Shown: in pieces, positions 1-5,897 of the stretch
Numbering within the stretch: the stretch's first letter is position 1
Layout: each line of letters begins with the position of its first letter
DNA from: Thermoplasmata archaeon
GTDB taxonomy: Archaea > Thermoplasmatota > Thermoplasmata > UBA10834
NCBI GenBank assembly: GCA_013329135.1
Contig: DUKU01000076.1
Span: 1 to 6,524, forward strand
DNA length: 6,524 bases
Direction of reading: 5' to 3'
Translations under genes and position numbers: made by a program
The notes under the pieces: model-generated
Told to the model about the DNA's origin: nothing
Database searches by the model: none
What the model saw: only the letters and a program-made list of their open reading frames with translations

Positions 1-1059
1 GAGGACTCCATCAACGAGGTCATGAGCCTGAACAAGGACCTCATATCACGAGCGAGGTCGATGGGCCTTACGACGAAGCCCTGCGAGGACCTCATGGAGG
101 TCGCCATGACATCGTTCTCGGAGAGACTCTGGGATTTCGCGTATCAGCAGGCCCAGGCGTGCAGAGGCTTGTGCATAGAGGTCATCTCCAAGAAGATCGA
201 CAGCCTCGCAGCCGATGCGAAGGCGAGGCTCGAACCGCTCCGTGCCTCTGGCGCATCCGTGAGGCCGGCAGAGGAACTCATCGAACAGGCAAAGGATGCT
301 GCAGGCGCAGGGAACGCTTCCGAGGCCTTCCAGATGCTCATGGAGGCCGACCAGCGCATCCTGGGAATCGAGGACTCGCACAAGAAGTTCATCGACATAT
401 CCATAGCGGCCGAGAGCGCCGTCGAGGTGCTCAGACGCATAGGTGTGTCCACGGCCGAGGCCGAGAGACTGCTGGCCCTCGCGGACCTGGAGAGGGAGAA
501 GGACTACGACTCCGCGATCGAGTTCGTCGCCGAGGCCCTGGATTCGGCCAAGACCATGATCGACTCCTACGCCCCCGAGGTCGTGGGAGAGGTGAGCTCG
601 TCCGGGCTCCAAGAGGGCTTGGAGGGCGAGATCAGCATCAAGCTGAAGAACACCGGGAACGTCATGGCGAAGGAGGTCACCGTGGAGCTGTCGGGACAGT
701 TGAAGGTTGTTGACCTACCCGCGGTCGGGAGCCTGAGGCCAGGCGCAGAGGTCCTGGTCAAGGTCCGCATCATCCCAGACGTCTCAGGCGAGATACCCCT
801 CAGGGTCAACATCGCGTGCAGGAGGCACTTCGACGGGGCTCCCCAGAGCTTCGAGTTCGACAGCTCCATAAACGCGTTCAAGTCGGGCCCGCCCTACAAG
901 GTCACGCGCGCAGCCGAGGTGACCAAGTGCGCCTACTGCCAGGGCAGGATCAAGCAGGGCTTCGACATCGTGAGCTGCAGGTGCGGGAACGTCCTGCATC
1001 TGGCATGCGCGAAGAGGACTGGCGTGTGCCCTGTGTGCAGCCAGAAGTACACATTCTAG
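1..1059 (+). CDS. Helical-repeat protein with CARDB-like domain and C-terminal RING-like zinc finger (5'-partial)
   Basis: The reading frame is open to base 1, so the true start is probably outside the window; the ATG at 22 is only the first internal Met and has no clear ribosome site. Counting from that Met, residues about 8-180 are helical and contain three diverged copies of a unit of about 47 residues. Residues about 186-287 form a beta-rich CARDB/NEW3-like domain, recognisable by LKNTGNVMAKEVTVELSG followed by a LRPGAEVLVKVRI strand. Residues 303-339 hold Cys303, 306, 319, 321, His326, Cys329, 336 and 339, the ligand order of a cross-brace (RING/PHD-like) zinc finger. No signal peptide or membrane segment is visible. 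The CARDB fold and zinc finger suggest a scaffold or protein-protein interaction role; the actual function is unknown. Its stop overlaps the stop of the convergent tldE gene. I am confident the gene is real and moderately confident of the domain calls. Confidence 0.85.
   Translation, partial: EDSINEVMSLNKDLISRARSMGLTTKPCEDLMEVAMTSFSERLWDFAYQQAQACRGLCIEVISKKIDSLAADAKARLEPLRASGASVRPAEELIEQAKDAAGAGNASEAFQMLMEADQRILGIEDSHKKFIDISIAAESAVEVLRRIGVSTAEAERLLALADLEREKDYDSAIEFVAEALDSAKTMIDSYAPEVVGEVSSSGLQEGLEGEISIKLKNTGNVMAKEVTVELSGQLKVVDLPAVGSLRPGAEVLVKVRIIPDVSGEIPLRVNIACRRHFDGAPQSFEFDSSINAFKSGPPYKVTRAAEVTKCAYCQGRIKQGFDIVSCRCGNVLHLACAKRTGVCPVCSQKYTF
43..561 (+). repeat. Three diverged ~47-residue helical repeats within the coding sequence
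   Basis: Protein-level repeat, numbered from the ATG at 22. The copies begin near residues 8, 70 and 134, a period of 62-64 residues. Each starts with a hydrophobic/Arg segment and a Gly (SMG, ASG, RIG at 15, 77, 141), followed by a Glu-x-Leu (22-24, 84-86, 148-150), a conserved Ala four residues on (28, 90, 154), then a second helix containing an Ala (40, 102, 165). The third copy needs a one-residue gap. The pattern resembles TPR-like helix pairs but I cannot assign it to TPR by eye. Identity is low, so this is a structural repeat rather than a recent DNA duplication. Confidence 0.5.
928..1038 (+). other. RING/PHD-like eight-ligand zinc finger (C4HC3 order)
   Basis: This segment encodes C-x2-C-x12-C-x-C-x4-H-x2-C-x6-C-x2-C, with ligands at residues 303, 306, 319, 321, 326, 329, 336 and 339 counted from the ATG at 22. 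The spacing resembles the prokaryotic RING-like modules (Prok-RING type) found at protein ends, and the Cys-fourth/His-fifth order is that of RING-CH and PHD fingers. The final x6 loop is short compared with eukaryotic members. Zinc binding is a safe inference from the ligand set; ubiquitin-ligase activity is not supported by sequence alone. Confidence 0.65.
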
Positions 1060-2417
1060 CCTGAGCCGGCTATCCTGGCGCTCGATATCCTGAAAGGCGG
1101 GGTCTGGACGCCGAAGTAGTCCCGTGGCTTCTTTCCCACCATGTCCACCCTCGACAGCATATCTACGATCCCTATGCCCATCGTGGACTGTCTTATCGCA
1201 GGTCCGAGCTCCCCGTCCCGGATGACGTAGCTCTCCATCATGAGCCCGGAGAACTCCCCCGTCGCGAGGTTGGGATAATCGAATGTCGCTCTCACGTATG
1301 CCCCCGACCTCGTCTCCCTGACCATCTCATCGAACGAGGAGTCACCCGGGGAGACGACGAGGTTGGTCGTCGATATGCTCGGGGGATGCCTGTAGCTCCA
1401 GACCGAACCGCCCCTCGACGAGTTCCCAGTGCTGGCGCGGGACTCCTTCCCCGCGGCATAAGAATCGTACAGATAAGATGCGAGGCGGCCCTTGTCGACC
1501 AATGTGGACCGGGCTGCTGTGACGCCCTCGCCGTCGAATGACGTGCTCCCCGACGCCCACTCGATCGTCGGGTCGTCATACACGGTCACGGCGGGCGACC
1601 CGATCACCTGCCCCAATTTCCCCGCGAGGAAACTCCTGCCTCGTTGCACGCTGTCCGCGTTCAAGCCGCCGCCGATCGCATTCCCGAGTACGAAGCCAGC
1701 GGCCAACGGGTCCATGATTATGGCATAGTCGCCTGTCTCCAACTTCGTCTGCACCAGGCCCTTGACCGCCTGGTCACGCGCCGTTGTGCTGACACGTTCG
1801 ATCGTGCCCTGCTCCAGCCTCCGACCCGAACACCCATCGTATCCCGAGAACATCGCATCTCCGTCCCTGGCGACAGATTCGACCACGAGGTCGACCGAGG
1901 TCATCCGTTGGGCCGAGGAGAAGCTGTTGCTGTTGGCAAGTGCCACCTGACAGACCGAGACGGCAGCGCTGGCATTCGATGACGTGACCTTGTTGTGGTC
2001 GCCCGCGATGTCGGACATCTCGATGACCATGGAGACAACCTCGTCTGGACCTATCTCAGCGACCCTCGGTTCGTATAGCCCTGGGAGCGTCCTGACCTGA
2101 CGGGCCACGGGCAGGTCCTTGAAATCATTGTCAGGGGTCCCCGCCCTCGCCAACGACACGGCCATGGCGGCAGCTCTCGACACGGCGGCATCGTCGAACC
2201 CCGTGCAGACCGCGAAACCGGAGGCGCCCTTGACGAACGCGCGGACACCGACTCCTGGGTCCGAGAATATGTTGGCCTGCTTGACGGACCCTTTCTCAAG
2301 GTCCACGGAGATCGTGTCCGTGTCCGCCGCGACCACATCGCACCTGTCCGCGCCAGCATGCGTGGCCATGGACACGGTCCGCTCCGCAAGTGCTGACAAG
2401 TATTGAAGGTCGACCAT
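1056..2417 (-). CDS. tldE: TldE/PmbA family protein, non-catalytic partner of TldD metalloprotease
   Basis: This 453-residue protein belongs to the PmbA/TldE branch of the TldD/PmbA fold. Family landmarks are GVGVRAFVKGASGFA (56-69) in the N-terminal domain, DPLAAGFVLGNAIGGGLNAD (236-255), the TSFDGEG turn (292-298), GRLASYLYDSYAAGK (310-324) followed by STGNSSRG (329-336), TTNLVVSPGDSS (350-361), and the C-terminal TGEFSGLMMESYVIRDGE (386-403). It has no HExxxH motif, as expected for TldE, which in E. coli pairs with TldD to form the active protease that trims the microcin B17 leader and degrades CcdA. The ATG shares its A with the tldD TGA stop (TGATG), and GGAGGT lies 8 nt upstream, so translation is probably coupled and the two subunits made together. 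Its stop sits in the same CTAG as the stop of the convergent gene. The natural substrate in archaea is unknown. Confidence 0.93.
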   Translation of the reverse strand: MVDLQYLSALAERTVSMATHAGADRCDVVAADTDTISVDLEKGSVKQANIFSDPGVGVRAFVKGASGFAVCTGFDDAAVSRAAAMAVSLARAGTPDNDFKDLPVARQVRTLPGLYEPRVAEIGPDEVVSMVIEMSDIAGDHNKVTSSNASAAVSVCQVALANSNSFSSAQRMTSVDLVVESVARDGDAMFSGYDGCSGRRLEQGTIERVSTTARDQAVKGLVQTKLETGDYAIIMDPLAAGFVLGNAIGGGLNADSVQRGRSFLAGKLGQVIGSPAVTVYDDPTIEWASGSTSFDGEGVTAARSTLVDKGRLASYLYDSYAAGKESRASTGNSSRGGSVWSYRHPPSISTTNLVVSPGDSSFDEMVRETRSGAYVRATFDYPNLATGEFSGLMMESYVIRDGELGPAIRQSTMGIGIVDMLSRVDMVGKKPRDYFGVQTPPFRISSARIAGSG

Positions 2418-3811
2418 CAGACCAGACCTCCCACGACGACATCGGCCACGCGAAGATGGGGCCCGCCATCACTCGTGCGCGCCGACTGGCCGGACTTCCC
2501 GCAGTATCCTGGGTCACCGACCATGAAATCATCGGCGACTCCGGTCACGTTATTCAGGACCTCCAGTATGACACCGGACAGGGACGCGTCCCTGTACCTC
2601 TCGCCGACCTCACCGTGTCTGATAGCATATGCCTCGTCGCATTTGAACATGAACTGGCCCTTGGAAGGCTCGACATAACCGTACTGACTGCCCTGGATCA
2701 GAAGACCATCCTTGGTGTCCTCCATGAGCTCGTCCTTCTTCCAGTCGCCCGGAGCGATGAACGTATTGCTCATCCTGATGATCGGCGGGCTGCCGTAGGT
2801 CTGCGCCCTCGACGAGCCGCTCGACTCAGTGCCCATCCTGCTGCTGGACTCGAGGTTGTGAAGGTAGCCTTTCAGGACGCCGTCCTCTATGAGGACGTGC
2901 TTGTCAGCCTTGACACCCTCCCAATCATGGGAGAAGTATCCGAACGACGCTTCGATGGACGGGTCGTCCGCGAGCGTCACATCGCTGCAGGCGACCTTCT
3001 GACCCACCCTGCCCTCCAGCACGGATGCGCCTGCGAGCACCGCGTCCGCCTCGCACGCGTGGCCGAACGCCTCGTGCGCCAGCAGCCCGGTCATCTTGTT
3101 GTCAAGGACGCAGACGAACTTGCCGGCGGGGGCAGGCTTCGAATCCAGTAGCCTCAGGGCCTGAGCCGCCGCGTCCGTACCCAGGGACAGAGCGCCCTCG
3201 GTCCGCATGAGCTCGTAGCCTCCGACCATCCCGATGGCGTCATGCCCACGCTGTATTATCCCATCCGACTTCGCCCATGCCGAGCAGGCTGCCAGGGTCC
3301 AGGTCTCGCGCGTGCGCACCAGAGTGCCGAACGAGTTGGCCACGACCCTCTCGCCCTCGAAGTCGTCATACCTCGCGTTCGTGCTCACGATCCTCGGGTC
3401 GGTGGACCTCATGGACCTATCGAGCGAGGATGCGAGGAACACCTTGTCCTCCATGGGCACATCCGACGGCGCTGTGCCGCACCTGTATCTCTCGACCGCC
3501 CTCTGGGCCTTCGCCGACGATATCCTGAACTTCACCTTGGCCCGGTCCTTGGCGACCCTTGCCATCTTGACCGCGGACTCGGAAGCCGCCGAAAGTGATG
3601 GCTGTGAGATGTCGTTCGTGACGGCGAAACCCCACGCGCCTTCGATGAATGCCCTCACGCCGCAGCCACTCGACAGCTGCGCGGTGACGGTCTTGGTCTT
3701 TCCGTCCATCACGACGATGTTCGTGCCCTGCGACGATTCCAGCCTGAGGTCGGCGAACTCGGCTCCCAACCTCATGGCATGGTCGATGGTCCTGGATGCG
3801 AGGTCTTCCAA
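2417..3811 (-). CDS. tldD: TldD zinc metalloprotease (TldD/PmbA family), TTG start
   Basis: This 464-residue protein is close to the usual TldD length (about 460-480). The catalytic zinc motif HEAFGH is at residues 246-251 within LLAHEAFGHACEAD, and the conserved C-terminal Cys that acts as a further zinc ligand in the family is C437 in GYCGKSGQ. Other landmarks are GCGVRAFIEGAWGFA (49-63), the DWEGV turn (296-300), HVLIEDGVLKGYLHN (305-319), SSRAQTYGSPPIIRMSNT (333-350), and the C-terminal LRVADVVVGG (453-462). TldD is the catalytic subunit of the TldD/TldE peptidase, cytosolic, attacking unfolded or modified peptides. An archaeal TldD from Sulfolobus has been reported to be proteolytic by itself. 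The start is TTG at 3811, chosen because a perfect AGGAGG lies 7 nt upstream and no in-frame ATG lies near it. It lies 58 bp after hutH and overlaps tldE by one base, probably in one transcript. Confidence 0.95.
   Translation of the reverse strand: MEDLASRTIDHAMRLGAEFADLRLESSQGTNIVVMDGKTKTVTAQLSSGCGVRAFIEGAWGFAVTNDISQPSLSAASESAVKMARVAKDRAKVKFRISSAKAQRAVERYRCGTAPSDVPMEDKVFLASSLDRSMRSTDPRIVSTNARYDDFEGERVVANSFGTLVRTRETWTLAACSAWAKSDGIIQRGHDAIGMVGGYELMRTEGALSLGTDAAAQALRLLDSKPAPAGKFVCVLDNKMTGLLAHEAFGHACEADAVLAGASVLEGRVGQKVACSDVTLADDPSIEASFGYFSHDWEGVKADKHVLIEDGVLKGYLHNLESSSRMGTESSGSSRAQTYGSPPIIRMSNTFIAPGDWKKDELMEDTKDGLLIQGSQYGYVEPSKGQFMFKCDEAYAIRHGEVGERYRDASLSGVILEVLNNVTGVADDFMVGDPGYCGKSGQSARTSDGGPHLRVADVVVGGLV
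2426..2431 (-). promoter_or_regulatory. Shine-Dalgarno site of tldE
   Basis: GGAGGT on the minus strand lies inside the last codons of tldD, 8 nt before the ATG at 2417. It supports that ATG as the start and, with the one-base stop/start overlap, points to translational coupling. Confidence 0.7.
3059..3076 (-). other. HExxxH zinc-binding/catalytic motif of TldD
   Basis: The codons read CAC GAG GCG TTC GGC CAC, encoding His246-Glu-Ala-Phe-Gly-His251. In the family the two His bind zinc and the Glu acts as general base, so this copy appears catalytically intact. Confidence 0.9.
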
Positions 3812-3818
3812 ACAGATG

Positions 3819-3824
3819 CCTCCT
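3819..3824 (-). promoter_or_regulatory. Shine-Dalgarno site that fixes the TTG start of tldD
   Basis: AGGAGG on the minus strand is followed by 7 nt and then TTG at 3811-3809. Spacing matches the other genes here (7-8 nt). It decides the non-ATG start: the next in-frame Met is residue 13, inside the first conserved helix. Confidence 0.8.
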
Positions 3825-3852
3825 GGGTTGGAGACCGTATCGCTTACTCCGA

Positions 3853-3870
3853 ATTGAACCTATCGAACCT
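3853..3870. repeat. Imperfect tandem 9-mer after the hutH stop
   Basis: On the plus strand attgaacct is followed at once by atcgaacct, 8 of 9 bases identical. It lies at the start of the 58 bp hutH-tldD gap and shares its last base with the hutH stop codon. It could be chance or a small binding site; nothing else supports a function. Confidence 0.25.
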
Positions 3871-5423
3871 CAGGTCTTCTGAAAACCGCACGCGTGCTCC
3901 GCGATGTCGGCGAGCTCACCCGACCGAATCATCGAGGCGACGGTCTCGATGTCCTTCGTCATGGACCTGTCCTTGTCCAGACGTTTGACCCTCGACCTTA
4001 TCGCCGCCCGGACTTCCTCTATCGCGGCGCTCGATGACGTCGACACGAAATCCAGCGCCTGCGAGGAGGCGATCATCTCGATCGCCACGACATTCGTGAC
4101 ATTCTCCAGGATCTGCCTGGCCTTCCACGCGCCTATGGTGCCCATGCTGTTGTGGTCCTCCTGGTTCGCGCTCGTAGGTATGGAAGTGGCGGATGCTGGG
4201 GGCACCAGGACCATGTCCTCCGCGACAAGGGAGGCTGCGACGTACTGCGGGACCATCATGCCCGAGCTCAGCCCCCCGTGCTTCGTGAGGAACGCCGGCA
4301 GGCCGCTCAGCTTGTGGTCGACCAGCCTCGCCACGCGTCTCTCCGAGAAGCTCCCGAGTTCGTGAACGGCAAGGCCCAGGAAGTCCATCGCGAGCGCAAC
4401 TGGCTGTCCGTGGAAGTTGCCAGCGGATATGACAGATGAATCATCCGGGAAGAACAGGGGGTTGTCCGTGGCCGAGTTCATCTCGATGCCCACCACGTCC
4501 TCGGCGTACCAAATGGCGCCCAGGCTCGCACCGATGACCTGCGGTATGCACCTGAGCGTGTACGCGTCCTGGACCTTCGAGCAGTGCCTGTGGGACACCA
4601 TGATCTCGCTCCCGTCCAGAAGGGCGATCATGTTCTTCCCGACCCTGACCTGGCCGGCGTGCGGCCTGACCTTGGATACGCGCGGGTCGAACGCAGCGTT
4701 CGTGCCCTTGAGCGCATCGAGGGACATCGCCGCGGCGACCTGCGCGTTGTCGGCGAGATTGGCAGCGTCCCTGACGGCCAGCACTCCCAACGCGGTCATG
4801 GCCTGCGTCCCGTTGATGACCGATATCGCCTCCTTGGGCTCGAGCACGATTGGCTCGATACCCTTCCTCTTGAGCGCGCCCTCGCCCGACTCGACGCCTG
4901 CGCCAGCGTCCGCCTCCCCCTCCCCGACGAGGACGAGTCCCAGGTGCGCCAGCATCGCGAGATCCCCGCTGGAGCCGACCGAGCCCTGTCGCGGGATGAC
5001 GGGATGCACGCCGGAGTTCAGCATCTCAGCGAGCATCTCCACGATATCTGGCCTCACGCCGGAGAACCCCTTCGCCAGCGCGTTGGCCCTGAGGAGCATC
5101 ATCGCCCTAACGACCTCTGTCGGATACGACTCACCGACGCCGCACGCATGGCTCCTGAGAAGGTTGAGCTGGAGTGCCCGCAGGTCCCTCTTCGGAATCT
5201 TGGAGCTGACGAGGTCACCCACGCCAGTGTTGACAGCGTATATCGTGGCACCCTTGTCCAGGAGGGATTCGAGGGATGCCCTCGACGCAGCCATCCGGCC
5301 CTTCGCCTCGCTGTCGAGCGTGACAGCCATGGATTCCCTGGCCACCCTCACGACCCTCTCGACCGTGAGACTGCCCCCGTCTATGACGACCGCTGACTTC
5401 TTCCTCGACCCCTGATCTGCCAT
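3870..5423 (-). CDS. hutH: Histidine ammonia-lyase with variant Ser-Ser-Gly MIO motif
   Basis: This 517-residue protein is a full-length member of the aromatic amino-acid lyase family, converting L-histidine to trans-urocanate and ammonia in the cytosol, first step of histidine breakdown. Active-site residues are recognisable by comparison with the Pseudomonas putida enzyme: Tyr62 (YAVNTG), His92 in RSHACGVGE, Asn204 (INGTQ), Gln285, Tyr288 and Arg291 in VQDAYTLRC, Phe337 (GNFHGQ) and Glu422 in NQEDHNSMG. The SH pair at 91-92 and Glu422 favour histidine over phenylalanine or tyrosine. The MIO segment reads GSVGSSGDLAMLAH (148-160 region): residues 151-153 are Ser-Ser-Gly, not the usual Ala-Ser-Gly. 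The ATG at 5423 is preceded by an imperfect GGAAGGT 7 nt upstream. No hutU, hutI or hutG is in the window; the downstream neighbours are tldD and tldE. The family call is firm; substrate is likely histidine, with an aminomutase or other lyase as a weaker alternative. Confidence 0.95.
   Translation of the reverse strand: MADQGSRKKSAVVIDGGSLTVERVVRVARESMAVTLDSEAKGRMAASRASLESLLDKGATIYAVNTGVGDLVSSKIPKRDLRALQLNLLRSHACGVGESYPTEVVRAMMLLRANALAKGFSGVRPDIVEMLAEMLNSGVHPVIPRQGSVGSSGDLAMLAHLGLVLVGEGEADAGAGVESGEGALKRKGIEPIVLEPKEAISVINGTQAMTALGVLAVRDAANLADNAQVAAAMSLDALKGTNAAFDPRVSKVRPHAGQVRVGKNMIALLDGSEIMVSHRHCSKVQDAYTLRCIPQVIGASLGAIWYAEDVVGIEMNSATDNPLFFPDDSSVISAGNFHGQPVALAMDFLGLAVHELGSFSERRVARLVDHKLSGLPAFLTKHGGLSSGMMVPQYVAASLVAEDMVLVPPASATSIPTSANQEDHNSMGTIGAWKARQILENVTNVVAIEMIASSQALDFVSTSSSAAIEEVRAAIRSRVKRLDKDRSMTKDIETVASMIRSGELADIAEHACGFQKT
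4965..4973 (-). other. MIO cofactor-forming tripeptide, Ser151-Ser152-Gly153
   Basis: The minus-strand codons are TCC AGC GGG. In the lyase family the electrophilic methylidene-imidazolone forms by cyclisation of Ala-Ser-Gly. Here the first position is Ser, a change reachable by one base (GCC to TCC), while the essential middle Ser and the Gly are kept. Confidence 0.85.
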
Positions 5424-5467
5424 CCTTAGGACCTTCCGGTGAACCGTGCGCTAATCGGCCTGGTCGT

Positions 5468-5475
5468 ACCTTAAA
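5468..5475 (-). promoter_or_regulatory. Possible TATA box for hutH
   Basis: TTTAAGGT on the minus strand is the most AT-rich spot in the 62 bp gap between the DUF35 gene and hutH. An archaeal start site about 25 nt downstream would fall near 5447, giving a leader of roughly 24 nt that includes the ribosome site. The match to the archaeal TATA consensus is weak, there is no clear BRE, and read-through from the DUF35 gene is equally possible. Confidence 0.3.
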
Positions 5476-5485
5476 CTAACGGCGC

Positions 5486-5896
5486 CTACTTCCCCTTCAC
5501 AGGGACGAACTTGTAGCCGTAGTGGATGACCCCGGCGGGGCCCTCCTCGCTCAGCTTCCTGAGGACGGCCCTGACCCTTGTGCCTATCTCGAGGTCGCAC
5601 GCGTCGCAGTCTATGACCTGGCCCGTGACCTTGGGCCCCTCGTCCAGCTCGACCATGGCAACCCAATACGGCCTCATCGAGGCCTTCTCGTCCAGGCCCT
5701 CGTGTACCTCCGTGAACGAGTATATCTTGCCCTCGCCCTTGAACTTCACGGGCTCCATCTTCCCGACGCTCTTCCTGTGGCACACGGGGCATATGGCCCT
5801 GGGCGGGAAGAAGTTCCTGCCGCAGCTGTTGCACCTGATGCCGACCATGTTGTACCTGCTCGGGTTCTGCCTCCAGAACCTCGGTGCCGTAGCCAT
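5486..5896 (-). CDS. DUF35 zinc-ribbon/OB-fold protein, thiolase partner
   Basis: This 136-residue protein has the standard two-part DUF35 layout. The N-terminal stretch PRFWRQNPSRYNMVGIRC leads into a rubredoxin-like zinc ribbon with Cys22, 25, 36 and 39 (CNSC, CPVC). An OB-fold follows, with GKIYSFTEVHEG (56-67), PYWVAMVELDEGPKVTGQV (77-94) and a C-terminal GVIHYGYKFVPV (122-133). In archaea, DUF35 proteins bridge thiolase and HMG-CoA synthase and share their CoA-binding site, helping pass acetoacetyl-CoA between them. That role fits here because the gene begins 1 nt after the thiolase stop. The ATG at 5896 is supported by AGGAGG 7 nt upstream and by the family's conserved N-terminus; the Met at residue 17 would cut into it. 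DUF35 proteins also accompany thiolases of other acyl-CoA pathways, so the pathway is less certain than the family. Confidence 0.93.
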   Translation of the reverse strand: MATAPRFWRQNPSRYNMVGIRCNSCGRNFFPPRAICPVCHRKSVGKMEPVKFKGEGKIYSFTEVHEGLDEKASMRPYWVAMVELDEGPKVTGQVIDCDACDLEIGTRVRAVLRKLSEEGPAGVIHYGYKFVPVKGK

Positions 5897-5897
5897 C

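Noticed and set aside
2390..3151. Plus-strand open frame (253 codons) opposite tldD
   Set aside because: It is an antisense shadow of tldD; it crosses the tldD/tldE junction and shows no family motif.
3234..3857. Plus-strand open frame (207 codons) opposite the 5' part of tldD
   Set aside because: It is an antisense shadow with no motif and no ribosome site, over conserved tldD codons.
4417..5415. Long plus-strand open frame (332 codons) opposite hutH
   Set aside because: It lies wholly inside a well-supported hutH gene. Its translation is rich in Ser, Pro, Arg and Ala with no recognisable domain, as expected for the antisense of a GC-rich gene.
3870..5423. Phenylalanine or tyrosine ammonia-lyase instead of HutH
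   Set aside because: The Ser-His pair at 91-92 and Glu422 match histidine-specific enzymes; the other families have different residues at these points. The variant MIO site alone does not overturn this.
5437..5446. Small inverted repeat cggt-ga-accg in the DUF35-hutH gap, as a terminator
   Set aside because: The stem is only 4 bp with a 2 nt loop and no following T-run on the minus strand, so it is indistinguishable from chance.
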